Shown piece by piece: positions 47,601 through 59,748 of a DNA stretch of 64,000 nucleotides. The notes under the pieces were generated by a model. The model worked only from the letters and a program-made list of their open reading frames with translations. It ran no database searches and was not told the origin of the DNA. The stretch covers positions 62,001 to 126,000 of the forward strand of contig MU400602.1 in assembly GCA_022578965.1 (NCBI GenBank), written 5' to 3'. Position 1 is the stretch's first letter; every line of letters starts with the position of its first letter. This DNA comes from Xylaria sp. FL1777 (taxonomy: Eukaryota; Ascomycota; Sordariomycetes; Xylariales; Xylariaceae). Position numbers and translations under genes: made by a program.

Positions 47601-50028
47601 ATTATTTGCTTTATTTTTGTTTTTTAAAGTTATATTTACTTTTTTATAAATATTTAGAAATTATAGCATTAATGCTAAACATTTGCTTTTTTAATAAGTT
47701 TATGTTAATTTTATAATATTATAGTGCTTATAGTTTTTAATTAATTAGCTAAACATATTAATTTTGCAGTTTTTTTAGCATTTTTTTTAGTTTTTTTTTT
47801 ATAATTGCTACATTTTTTTGTTTTAATTTTAACTGCTATATTTGCTTAATAATATTATTTATATTTTAGTTATAAACAAAATATTAAGCTAATTTTACTT
47901 GCTGTTCTTTAATAATAACTGTTTTAGTAGCTAGTATAGTTATATTAATAGCTAGCTTAGCAGCATTAATAGCAATATATAAAAGCTTATTAAAATTATA
48001 ATTATATAAATAATTAACTTTTTTTTATGCTTTGTGTGCTTTTTTTGTTTTTTTAAAATAAAGATTTAGCTTAAACTTTTTATTAATTTAGTTATTTAGT
48101 GTTTTATAAAGGTTTTTATAAAACATCTTATTTAAGTTATTATATAATTTTTTAAAAAACTTTATTATTTTATTAATAGTATTTTAATTTAGCTTTTTAA
48201 GCAAACCTTAAGTAAGTTAAAAATTAAAGTAATAATTTTTTTAGGCCTTAATATTTTTAGCATATATTTAATGCTAAAAAAAATAAGTTTTAAAATTAGT
48301 AAAATATATAGCTTTTAAGCAAGCTTTAAAATCTTATAATATAACAATAGTAAACTTATTTTGCTTAAAGTTTTAAAGCTTAAACTTTTGCTTAAGCAGT
48401 TTATAAGCTTTAGTTTATAATAAACAATCTTTTAGTATTATTTTTACTATTTTTCTTGTTTAAAAAGTATTATAATAAACAAAAACTTGTTTAATTTTAT
48501 TAATATTTTTAAAACGTTTTACATAAAAAAAAGTATTTAAATCGTTTAGCTATTTATTTATTTTTAACTTATTAAATAACAAATGTTAGTTTAACTTTAA
48601 GTTAAAAAGCATAAATAATAGCTTAATTTTAGCATTATGCTTATTATTAAAATAGCTTAAGCTAAATAAAGTTGCTTTAATATTTTCTAAAAACAATAAG
48701 CTAATTATTTTTATTTTTTTTGTTTATAAGTAGTTTTAATGTTTTTTATATATTAAAGTAAGAAAATTTAATGATTTTTTATAGCTAGATTATTTAACTA
48801 AGCTATAATTTTTAGATTTTTAAGCTATATAATGAATTAAAGTAAAATTTGTATAAAAGTAATAAAAAAAATAAGCTATAAAAAATAATAAAAGTAAGCT
48901 AAATAAAGGTATAAGTTTAAAAAAAAAAAAAGTATAAAGTATTAAAGGTTTTTAAGTATTTTAAATATTTAAGTTCTTTTATGCTATTTTTTTGGACTTT
49001 TTTCTTTAAAAACCTAACGATTTTTTTTGTTTACATTTATAAAAACTGCTAGGTTATTTTTTATAGCTTTTTAAGTCTTTTTTTAAATGCTTTTATATTT
49101 TTATTTCTTATGCGCTTTTATTTTTTTATATGCTTTATAACGTTTAGTTTTTTTGTTTTTTAGTTTAGCTTGCTTTGCTTTACGTAAGTTTTATTAAGTA
49201 AGCTTTATTTTTTTATAGCTTTTTATTTATAAAAGTAGCATGCTTTTTTTTTTTTTTTAAGGCCTTTTTATTTAATAATAAATGCTATAAAGAAGCAATA
49301 GTTACGCTTTGCGCAAAGTTTTTAAGCAATAGCTAGCTTATACTTAAAAAACCTTGCTTTTTATTTTTTAATAAAAAACTATATTAGCTTAAAAAACAAA
49401 GTATATTTTTAATTATTAATAGCTTTATATATTAACGCGTAAACTTGAACTTATTTAATATAAATAAGCGTTAAATTTGCTTGCATTATAGCTTTTAAAG
49501 GTTTTAATAATTTTTATTTTTTTTTAGGCCTGTTTTTTGTTTTTTTTTGCTTATACAAAAGCAATTATGCTTTTTTTTTTGTAAAGCACTAGCTTTTTAG
49601 CAAGAATTTCTTTTTTTTAACTTTTTAAAAGTTTTTAACGAATAGTTTTTTAGCTATGCTATTTTAAAAATTGTACTAACATTTTAATACTTAATTGTTG
49701 TTTTACCGGAAAAAATAAAAGCGCTTTGCAAACTAAACTAAAAAAAACAGTTTAACATTTTTATATGTTTGTTTTAAGCCCTAACAATTAAAAGCTGCTA
49801 GCTTAAACGTTTATTGCTAATTATAACTAAACTGCTTACGCTAAGCAAGCTTTGTTTATTACTAGCTAAAGCAGCTAAATATAATATATTATGTTTTGCT
49901 TATAAAAATTATAGTAATTAATAAATAAATAAATTAAACATATAAATTAGCAATAATAAATTGCTCGTTTGTTAGTTTTATAGTATTATCTATAGTAAAT
50001 AAAAGATTAGCTTTACTAAGAACACTAA
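35692..50028 (-). other. Interior of the nested element, coding content not recognised
   Basis: 14.3 kb without a recognised domain. A 72-codon minus-strand frame at 36150-36368 is basic and follows the presumed coding strand, but matches nothing I know. One minus-strand frame near 46200-46780 is rich in Lys and Gln-derived stops and could encode a helical region. Around 48540-48680, and the matching 1740-1890, the two copies agree in a frame with few stops. None of this supports naming a gene. Confidence 0.4.
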
Positions 50029-50332
50029 TAAAATAAAGCAGTACAATCGCGCAAAATTTATTATACTATTTCAATTACAAGGAAATAAGTTATAACTTAT
50101 ATATTTAAGCAATTAAGCCATATATGAATTAAAAAATTAAACAATTAATTAAAAGGCTATTTAATAATATAAATAAAGCAACTATAGCTAATTTCTATCT
50201 TGTTATGCGTTATTATTAAGTTTATACTTTAAAATCTAGCGCAATACTTATACTCTTATTTCTACTATATAACTTAGCCCAAACTTACTTTAACTAGCTA
50301 GTTAGCTTATTTAGCTACTTTATTTTACTTTA
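50029..50332 (-). repeat. Right LTR of the nested element (304 bp)
   Basis: Starts TAAAATAAAGCAGTACAATC (TG mutated to TA) and ends TTACTTTA. The right part keeps CTTAGCCCAAACTTAC where the left LTR has CTTAGCTTAAACTTAT. Confidence 0.88.
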
Positions 50333-50336
50333 ATAT

Positions 50337-51059
50337 ATAAAATCTTGTTTTTATTGCAACAAAATTTCTAATTAGCTCTTTCGAAAATAGTTTAAAGTTC
50401 TTTTACTTACTTTAGCTAGCGTTAATAAATAAATTCTATACTAAAAAAGTTATAGTTAAACTTCAATAGTTAGCTAAAATTAGCATTTTTAGATAAATAG
50501 CGCTAATAATAGTATAAGCAATTTTAACGTAATTAATATTCAGGTCTTTTTTAATTATGCTTTTTATTAAAGCTAAAAAATAAAAAGTTATTATTATTAC
50601 TAAGATTTTTATGTTTTTGTTTTTAACCTAAGTTGCAAAATCGTTTTTCAAGGTCTAAAAAGTTCCCTTGTTTTTTTAAAAATGTCGTTTTTTAGTTCTT
50701 TTGTTTATTTAATTATAAAGTAAAAGTAATACAAGCTATCTTTAATTTTAAAGCAACTTGTTTGCCTTTATTTTTTTGCTATACAACTTGCTACTTTAGC
50801 TCTTTAATTTTAGCTAAAAGCTATGCAATCTATATTTGCAACAGTTAAATATTAGCACCTAAAGCACTAAATAATCGTTATTTGCTTAAGCCTAGTTCTA
50901 GAAATAATTCGTGTTAAATTTGTCCTTAGTTCATTATTAAAGTCTGTTCTAAAGAAAAGCTATTAAAAATAGCACTAGCTCGTATAATTAGTTAGTATTT
51001 AGCTATTCCGTAATATAACAAAGTATTATAAGTAACCTTATCTTAGAAAGCTTTAAAAT
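50337..51059 (-). pseudogene. 5' leader and N-terminal gag relic of the outer gypsy element
   Basis: This is the part of the outer element between its 5' LTR (51060-51252, minus strand) and the nested insertion. It is clearly less mutated than the DNA around it: TCA, CAGG, TTTCGAAAA and GTTCATTATT survive. On the minus strand, lysine-rich frames with few stops are seen near 50640-50830, plausibly the N-terminal part of Gag, but no motif confirms it. Confidence 0.5.
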
Positions 51060-51252
51060 TGTTACAAGAGGTATAAAGCATTAAAAGTCAAGTATAATAG
51101 TTAATATATCTTTAGTTTCATAGTAAATATTTAACAAAACTAAAGCTTAAAAAAGAAAGAAAACTCCTATGAAATAAGTATAGAAAAAATATCCTATATA
51201 TACATATAACCTATAATATGTGCTAAAGTACCTAAGTAGCCTAGTTATAACA
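51060..51252 (-). repeat. Right LTR of the outer gypsy element (its 5' LTR)
   Basis: 193 bp, from TGTTACAAGAGG to CTAGTTATAACA, followed by AAAAA. In minus sense it contains a TATA-like stretch, ATATGTATATATAGG, about 50 bases in. The right end keeps CCTATAATATGTGC and AGCCTAG, which are mutated in the left LTR. Confidence 0.85.
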
Positions 51253-51257
51253 AAAAA

Positions 51258-54200
51258 ACAAAAAAAAATAAAACAAAGCAATAATACTTATACTACTACT
51301 ATTTAAAAAGCTTATATAAAGTAAGCAAATTAAACTATTAATAAAATTTATTACTATATAAAAATATGTTATAATAGCTTTTATAGGTTTATAAACCTTA
51401 GGACTTTTTTTTTACTAAAACCTATAAATTTAGTATTATATAATACATAATTAAAATTTAACTGCAAATATAATGCATAAATAGCATGTGTTATTTTATA
51501 ATATTATTTTACTAAAGAATTAACTTTTAAACATTAAACTAAGCACTAGTAATATATAAGTATATTAAAATAATAAAACAGAAAACATTAATTCTTTTTT
51601 TTTTTTTTAAAAAAAATTTAACTATAAACGTTAAGCATTATTAATATGTGCTATATTATAATTTTATACTTAGTAGTATATGTTATTTTGTAGCTTTATT
51701 TTACTTAGTAACGCATGCTATTTTGTAGTTTTATATCTAGCAGCACGTGCTATTTTGTAGTTTTATTATAACAATAAAACAAAAAGCGTTAAATTTTCTA
51801 TTACTTACTTATTGTTTAGGAATAAATTAGCACCTTTTTATTGTTTTTTATTTCCTTAATTTAGAAGATTTAAAAGCTATAAAACTACGTTGTACTAAAT
51901 GTAATTTATTAATTATGTTATCTTTAAGAATTTTAAGCATAGGATTAATATTAGCATATATTATTATAATACTAAAAGCACATCTAGTAAATTTTAGGTT
52001 TAAAAAAACAATAAGTTAAAACTAGATTAATCTTAATATTTAGGTTAAAAAATCTGCATTAAGGGTTATAAATAGTTTTACTTTTTAAGCTTTTTTTATA
52101 ACTAAAGTTAAGCCTTTAAAAGCTACAATAATAATTAAAACATAAAAAAGGTATAAGGTTTAATTAAATAGCTTTAAAGGTTATTTTGTTTATATATTAT
52201 TAGCAATAAAATTATATAAAATGTTATACTTAATTAAGCAATAGTTAGTTAGTTATATAATTAACTACATTAATATAAATAATTTTATTTAGCTAATATT
52301 TTAAAAAGTTTAAATAAATAATTGCTATTGTTTAAATATTGTTAAGTAGTTATATATTTTATATTAAATACTTTAATAGTAAGGTTAAAAAAACATAAAT
52401 GTTGCTTTATGTTTAAAAGAGGTTAAAGTATAGTTTTATTAAAACTTATTTATTTTTATGTATTTGTGCTTCGTATTATTATATAATACAAAAGGTTTTA
52501 TAAAGCAATAAATAGCTAATAAATTATTTCGGATATAAAGGCATATAAAGCTGTAGATTAAACTAGGTTTCCTAAAAGAATCCAGAATTACGCTAACGGA
52601 TACTTTTCCGTTTAAATTTAAACGTTGCTTACTTTTAGGTTTATTACTTAAATACTAAAATTTTATAGCTTAACTATTTAAACATGATTTAAATAGCTAT
52701 TGCATTTTTAAACTTAATTTAATGTTATATTATAGCTATTTTAAATCAAAGTATTAGCACTATTAAACTTAGCGTATTTTTTATAAGTAATAAAAACTAT
52801 AGAAATGCTATATAAAAATAGTTTATACTATACTTGATTTTTAATAAAAGTAATTAACATATAACCGTTTTTTTTTTTTATTATATAATATTAACTTAAC
52901 TACTACTTATATAACTAGCATAATGCTTTGCTAAAAAACTAGTTGCAATATTTTTGTTGTTTAAACCTTAGATTTTTTTTGGTTTAATAACTTATTGCAA
53001 CATAATAATTTATAGATATTTTTGCAATAGTTTACCTAAAATATAGGTTTTTAATGCTTTTAGATTTGCTAGTATATAGATTATTAATGTAAAAAAGCAA
53101 ACTTTAAATATTTTTAATCCTGTAGCGCAGCTTACTAGTTGTTTGATTTTTTAAAATTAATTAAACAAATTTGTTTTGTTTGCAAGTTTTAAACTATAAA
53201 AACAAATGCGTTTTGCGCTATTTTTATTTCTTACAGCTAAAAGTTTTTTTTTGTTTAATTTATTAATAACGTTTAATGTAACCTTAACTTTTTTATTGCT
53301 AGATTTGCTTTTTTATTATTATATAATGTTTTATTTTGCCCTAAAAAATAATATTAGTTAAAAGAACTTTAAATTATTAGCAATTATTATACTAAGTAAA
53401 ACAGTATTAAAACTTAATATGTTTAGTTTTAAAATAATTCTTTTGTAAAGTTTTATGTAATAACTATTTTATAGCATAACTTTTTATTAAAGTTGCTTAT
53501 AAAAAAACTAAAGTTTTGCTTTAATATATAAACGCTATAAAAAAAAAATACAAATATTGCAAACTACTTAGTACTAGTTTTAATTAATATAAACTAGTTT
53601 AATTTAACTATTAAACAAAGATTATTTAATGTGCGTAAAATGCTATAAATAATACTTATTTTTCTTTTAATTTTTGCATTATTTATTAATAACATTTATG
53701 CAATAATTTAATACATTAAGTTAACTAAGTTAATAATACTAATTTAAACTAAAACGAAAATTTTGCAAAGGTTATTTAATGCTATTTATATTTTTTATAT
53801 ACTATAAAAACCAAAAAGCAGCTCGTATAAATATGCTTATTTTATATTAGATTTATTAACGCTAAGCAAATATTAAAGTATGCTATAGCTAATTATTTTA
53901 ACATAAGCTATTCTTATTAATATTTTAAAAAGCTATGTTGTTTTAGTTTTATAAAAAAACAATTAATCTTTTTATATATTTTATACAAATATATTATTAA
54001 GTTTTATGCTAAAGATTAAAAACAACTAGCAAATGCTTATTGCTAATTAAAAAAACAAATTATAGTTTAAAAACAAAATGTTTTATGTATTGCTACTACT
54101 TTGCTTTACACGGTTTTTAGTTTGCATAATATTGTTTAAGTTTTTTAAATAAATACTATAAAGCTTAAACTACAAAATACTAAAAATTTATTATATATAT

Positions 54201-55380
54201 ATTGTTAATAAGTTATAAATGCTTTAGCTTAATTAAAGATTAATAATTTATTATATGTAAATATTTTTATTAATAATGCAGCGTTAGCTAGTTTTCCGGT
54301 TAACAATATATTACTATTATTAATAAATAAAATATGTATTTTTGCTAAAAAAAATCCTAATATTGCTTAAGTAAACTATATAACTAACTAAAACTTTATT
54401 TTTAATGTACTAATTAAGCAACTATAAAGCTTTTAACATGTTTTTAGTACTAAGCAGCAATAGTAGCTTAACTTAATAAAACGGAATAATTTAATAAAGT
54501 TTAATATATTTGCAGTATTTAATAAAAACAAAAATATCTAAAGAACTAATATTAATAAAAACGCTATTTTAAAGATTAAAAAAACTATGTTAAGCATAAG
54601 TTTTTGTAGCGCTACTTTATTTAAAAGTAATATTAATACTGCTTATTTTATAACAAAAACTATTAATTTTACTAAAGTTAATAGTATAAAGTATTTTAAA
54701 ATATAACAGTACACTAGTTTTATTAACTGCTTTAATAAAGATTTTTACTTAAAGGCATTTTTGTATTTTTTTTATATAAAAAAAAAAAGGATAAAAACAC
54801 TTTTGCTATTAAAAATAATATTTATGCTTGTAATACTAACATTAGCTAAAACGTTTAAGTTTAATATTATTTTTTGCAATATAAAAGTTGTTATATAACA
54901 GATCTTTTTTTTTATTCTTATTTATAAATAATAAAATTTAAAATAATAGCACTTTTATTTTAAAGGCTTTAATTAAACAAAACGCATAAGCTATAGTTTA
55001 AAAAGTATGTTGCTTTTTAAGCTTAGCAGATTTAAATGCTAAAAAGCGCTTTGTTTGCTATTATAAATATTATAGCAATTTACATATTAAAACTATACTA
55101 AAAAATGTCCAATTAATTAAGTATAAACAGCTTTATTTCTATAAACAGAAAAATATTTTTAAAAGTTAATTATAATCGCTAATTATTATATATAGCTTAC
55201 TTATAATTTAGTTTACTATTAATTTTAAGAATTAAAGCAGCTTTATAATTTTTAGAATAGCGCTTTTTAAAAACTTAGCACAAGCTAAAGCACTAAATAA
55301 GTACTAAGTAAGCTTTAATAGTAATTAATAAAGCCTTAAATTCGTTAAAACTATATATTAAGATTTTATAGCTACTGCTT
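51258..55380. other. Unassigned AT-rich DNA between the outer gypsy element and the helicase relic
   Basis: No domain was recognised. A stretch at about 52540-52620 is much less mutated than its surroundings (AGGTTTCCTAAAAGAATCC, ACGGATACTTTTCCG). By the edge effect seen in the LTR elements this may mark the end of a repeat, possibly the 5' end of the element that carries the helicase. The part from about 54900 on may hold the N-terminal half of that protein. Confidence 0.4.
51661..51775. repeat. Degenerate ~33-bp repeat with palindromic cores
   Basis: Three clear units end in ATTTTGTAG at 51685-51693, 51720-51728 and 51752-51760 (spacing 35 and 32); weaker relatives precede them near 51490 and 51640. 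Units carry a palindromic centre: GCATGC at 51713-51718 and CACGTG at 51744-51749. These could be protein-binding sites, but no gene start is evident beside them. Confidence 0.6.
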
Positions 55381-58300
55381 AAATGTTTTAAATATATATA
55401 AACACGTTTATTAAAAACGTAGTAAAAGCTAAAGCATTTAGTAAAATTGCTGCATATTATAATATAATAAAAAGCAATAGTTAAAAGAGCTTTTATTTAT
55501 ATAAAATATTATAGCTAACTAGCAATATTATAATGCATAAACTAACTAATAACTTAGCTACTAATAAAATCTCAGGCTTAAAAAAGCGTATTATTAGCTA
55601 TATAAATTCTTTTTTTAATAAAGTACGCTATGCTTACTAAGTAATTAAAATTTAAAATATTAATAAAAGAAGTAATGTTTAAATAACAATTTAATTAATA
55701 ATGTTAGCTATGTTACTATTTATATTAATGTTTTAAATATATTAAAGCATCTTTAGTTTAATAAAACATTATTAATGTTATATATAAAACAGTAGCATGC
55801 TTTTTTAAACGCTTGTAATAATTGTTATGCTTATATAAATACTTATTAAAAAGAACTACATAAAAAAATAGCTTGTTAATTTAGCTATTTTTAAACGTTA
55901 GTAAAAGCAACACATATAACTAAAAATAGCTTCGTTAAAATTAAAAAGAACTATTTGCGTGTTAGCAAAACTAATTTAACTATAGCATTAATATTTTAAT
56001 GCAACTATAATTTTACATTTTTATAAAAACGCTTTCGAACTTTTTTTATTATATATTATATGCTAAATTATATAACAAAAGCGCTAATTAAACATTATGA
56101 ACCTATAGTATTTGCAAAGAAAATCTTAAATCAAATAGCGCAATATTAACAAAAATAACCCTATAAAAAAACATAAAAAAAGTAAAAAGCAATTTTATTA
56201 TGCTATCTTTTATAACAAATAATAAAGCTAACATAGTTTTTTGCAAGTTTATAGCTTTGCTTTTTAATAAGCTAACAACTGCTTAAAAGCTTTTAGCTAT
56301 TAAAGTTTATATTAATTTGCTTAAAATGCTAAACTATTATTTATTTATAAAAAACTAAGCTATAGTTAACTTTAACTACTTTTATACTTATGCATTAAAG
56401 GTTTTTTTATAATGCATAATTAACTGCTTTAGTTTTAATGCTATTTAGCTACTATTAAACTTATTAAGCAGAAAAGGTTAAGTTTTTTTTTATATGTAAG
56501 TTTATGCGTATAAAAAAACAATGCTTTAAGACATATGTTTATATAATTATGCAAGCAGCTTTTATTTTACAGAAAAACCAAAGAAAGAATTATTACTACA
56601 TTATTTTCTAATAAACAAAAATACTTCTTTTTTTAAAAAAATAATTCAAAAGCTTATTAATAAAAAGCAAATTTTAATTTTTAATAAATAACTTATTAAC
56701 AGCATAAATACAAACAATTTAAATTAGGGCGTTATACTAAAGCTTTTATTATTTGTTTTATAGTATTGTTTTAGTACTTTAATTAAAATGCTTGCTTTTA
56801 AACTTTAAGATTATTATTGCGCTTAGTTAAATAGCAAGCTTTTATTTAAAGTTAAAAATCTAAATTAGCTAAAAAAATCAAAAAAAAAAGCAGCAAAAAA
56901 CGCTAAAGTATAAAAAAATCAACAAGCTAATCTAATAAATAATAATAACTTACTATTTAATAATAATTAACAACTAATAAACGTAGAAAAAAACTAGCTA
57001 AAAAAATCTTTGCATTTTTTATGCTATAATTTTAACTAGTTTAAACAGTTACTCAAAAAAGTAAATAAACTACTTAGTATATTAAATAACCTTAAACAAC
57101 TTATTTAGCAAGCAAACATTAAAAACGTTAAAAATGCGCGTTTTAATATATTTACTAAAAATTAAACAAATATTTTTAACTAGATAAAAAATAGTAAAAA
57201 TAATAATAATGTTATACTAGCTAAACAAATTAGCGTTGCACTAATGCAACTAGTACAACCTAAATTAGCAACTTTAAAAAACTACATTAAAGAAAAAAAT
57301 AAGTACATTATTTCAAAAAAACTAAGTTATATATATAACTATAAAAACCTAGTTAAAAAAAATAAGTTTATAATACTAAGTTTTAAGTTTAATTAAAACT
57401 AATAGTATTTTTAAATATTAGCATTAAATAATTTCGAAAGCAATACTACTTTTATTAAATATTTTTCTTTAATAAAATACTGCATTATTAGCTATATAAT
57501 ATGTGCAAAAAAAGGTTTAAATGCAAAACAAAGTAAAGCAGTTTTGCTTGTGTGCTAAAAGCTTAACCTTAATGCTAACGCAATACAAAAAAATGTATTA
57601 AGATTACTTATTACTATTGGTTTTTTAAAAAAACAAAGCAGCACTAAAAAATCTGTTGTTATTTAAGCTATATACAAAGTATTCTTTTAGTTAAAAAAAA
57701 AAAACAAAATATTAATTACTGCTTTTATTAAAAGCGCAGTAATAAGTATTAATAATATTATAATATATTCAGCAATAAAGTTTAAAGTACATAATAAATA
57801 AACTTTTTAAAATTTAACATTAAAAAATAAAAATATTATATAACTATAACAAAATAAGCTTGTTTTTATTATTAATAAAATTAGCATAGTTTTAGCTAAA
57901 CTTTTATTCTAAGTTAAAAAAGCTATACGTAAAAACTATAATATAAAAAACAAAAAACAATTTAGTAGCTTTTTATATATTCTTATAGCTAGCAACTTTG
58001 CTTAGTTTTTTTCAATAAGTAACACATTATTAGCTAAAAGTTTAATAAATTTAATAGCTTTTACATAAGCAATATATAGCTATACTTTAAGTAAACACTT
58101 AACGCATAAAAAATAAAAAAAATACTAATAATAAAACTTAAAAAGCAACAATTATAATTTTAGCAATTAATATATATAAAATATAAATAACAAATATAAA
58201 AGTTATATTACTTATAAAGCTATTAAAATTATAAGCAATAGTAATAAAAAAGCAATAACTGCTTAAATTGCTTGCGTTATTAAAAGAGCTAAAAGCTTAG

Positions 58301-59250
58301 CACTAATAAAAAACGTTGCAAAATTAGTTTGCTTAAAACAGCAAATAAAAGCATAAAGCAATATACAATTGCATAGTTTTTTAAATTAATTCTATTTTAG
58401 AACTTAAACTAAAAAAAACTAAAATATACTAAATGCTTAAGCAATAAATAACTTTTTATTGCTTTATTTTAAGCCTATTAATAGATTTTAACTTATTACA
58501 CGTAATAATAAGCTATAATATATTATTAACTTTAAAGCAGCATAGTTGTTTTTATAGTGTAATAACTATGCTTTGTTTTTATTTATTTTTTTGTTAAAAC
58601 ATAAGCTAAGTATACTAACAATAAAATACCTTACTACGGTTTAAGAACATTTATATGCATAAATAAATACAAATAATAAAAAAAAAAAGGAAAGTTTTTA
58701 TAAAAACATAAGATTTAACTTAGCTATTTTAGCTTATAATTTATTTAGTAAAAAAATGCTAATTATTATAACAACTAACATTTATTCTAGTTTAAGTATA
58801 ATAAACAGAAGTAAATTTTTAGCAAAGAAGTTTATTTCGTTTTTTATAGCAATATATATTTGCTTAGCGCTAAATGTTTATTTTTATATAAAACTACTTG
58901 CTTATGTTTTTATTAAAAGGGTAAATAATAAAACAATATATTATTTAGCTTTAAAAAGTAGTATTATACTACTATTTCTTAGTTCTAAAAAACAAAAAGT
59001 AAAAATACTAAAAGTTACTAAATTGCTTGTTATTTTTAGCTAAATAAGCATAGCTTATATAACTAGCTTAGCTATAATTAAGTATAAAGCCTAAAGAAAA
59101 ACGTTCTTTAAAGTTGCTTTATGTTTAAACAAAACAACAAATAGTAGCAAAAAAACTAACAATAAAAAAAAAAGCAGCAAAAAATTTTTATTTATATATA
59201 TCCAATTATTAAAGTTTACTAATTTAAATAGCATATAGTTGCTTAGCAGT
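55380..59250 (+). pseudogene. PIF1-type helicase relic, Helitron-like
   Basis: A plus-strand relic of a PIF1-family DNA helicase. From about 56160 to 59200 one frame reads through without an indel, interrupted only by TAA/TAG. Walker A is at 57631-57654 (pattern G-x4-G-K-S with both Gly codons AAA). Next come a Thr-Ala...Ile-Tyr-Ser-Ala block (about 57715-57785), Walker B at 57862-57888 (Asp-Glu read as Asn-Lys, then Ile-Ser), a GDF-x-Q box near 57988-58005, and motif VI at about 59083-59103 with Ala-stop-Arg-Lys-Thr for A-Q-G-K-T. The stop-free 95 codons at 58756-59043 are part of this helicase. Upstream, 55380-56150 continues in two other frames with a Cys-rich, then Tyr-Tyr-x3-Tyr-Ile-Thr-Lys segment resembling the region before the helicase in fungal Helitron proteins. 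The HUH nuclease motif was not found, so Helitron membership is likely but unproven. Confidence 0.78.
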
Positions 59251-59566
59251 ATAAAACTAAATGTTTTTTTAAATACTTGTTTTTCTATTAATTGCTAAGC
59301 ATTAATAAATAAGTTAAATAATATAAACATAAAAACCAAATTAAAGAACAGATTTATTAATATAAAGAAAAAAAAAATATAAAATAATTAAAATTTTATA
59401 ATATATTAACTACCTGCTAAATAATTTATATACTAAATAAAAAACTAATAGTTTTTAGCTTAAAGAATTAAATTATAATAACTATAAGCATTAAAATAAT
59501 AAAGCCTTTAAAAACATAAAATAGCATTATATCTAGTAGTAATATACTATATATATTAGTTAAACT

Positions 59567-59601
59567 AATTAATTACTTAATTAATTAGTTAATTAATTAA
59601 C
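59567..59601. repeat. (TTAA)n-type microsatellite
   Basis: Imperfect repeats of TTAA/TTAATTAG. Self-complementary, so it could form hairpins. Confidence 0.7.
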
Positions 59602-59712
59602 CGAACTTTTTATATTAACATATTTTACTATATTATAAATAAAGTTTGCTATATTTAAAACCTTTTAAAAGGTATATAAAGTGGCTAAAGCTTTATACTT
59701 AACGTTAAAGTA

Positions 59713-59748
59713 AATTAATTAATTAATTAATTAATTAATTAATTAATA
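59713..59748. repeat. (ATTA)n microsatellite, nine units
   Basis: A pure four-base repeat of AATT phase, about 36 bases. Confidence 0.85.

Larger units (their letters stand above)
35375..50332 (-). mobile_element. Nested LTR element of 14,958 bp with 304-bp LTRs
   Basis: Bounded by two 304-bp direct repeats with TG...CA ends and inserted within the outer gypsy element. The right 3.56 kb (46770-50332) is collinear with 1-3596. A purine tract in minus sense adjoins the left LTR (35679-35691), so it is read on the minus strand; sequence just inside the right LTR would then be the primer-binding region. The plus strand is T-rich for most of the length. I searched for a zinc knuckle, a YxDD box and a D,D35E integrase on the minus strand and found none I trust. 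It may be a large element with extra genes, a non-autonomous large derivative, or an element with a further insertion inside it. Confidence 0.75.
28432..51252 (-). mobile_element. Outer Ty3/gypsy element (about 7.86 kb) split by a nested 15-kb element
   Basis: Two 193-bp repeats with TG...CA ends lie at 28432-28624 and 51060-51252. Between them, outside the nested element, are a gag zinc knuckle, an RT and an integrase, all on the minus strand and in the right order and distance. The outer flanks are both AAAAA (28427-28431 and 51253-51257), a possible target duplication but low-complexity. A purine tract in minus-strand sense adjoins the left repeat. The outer ends of both repeats are less mutated than the inner ends, as in the other elements. 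Removing 35375-50332 and one ATAT leaves about 7.86 kb, a normal gypsy length. Confidence 0.82.

Noticed and set aside
58756..59043. 95-codon plus-strand frame as a separate small gene
   Set aside because: It is in the same frame as, and collinear with, the C-terminal part of the PIF1-type helicase relic.
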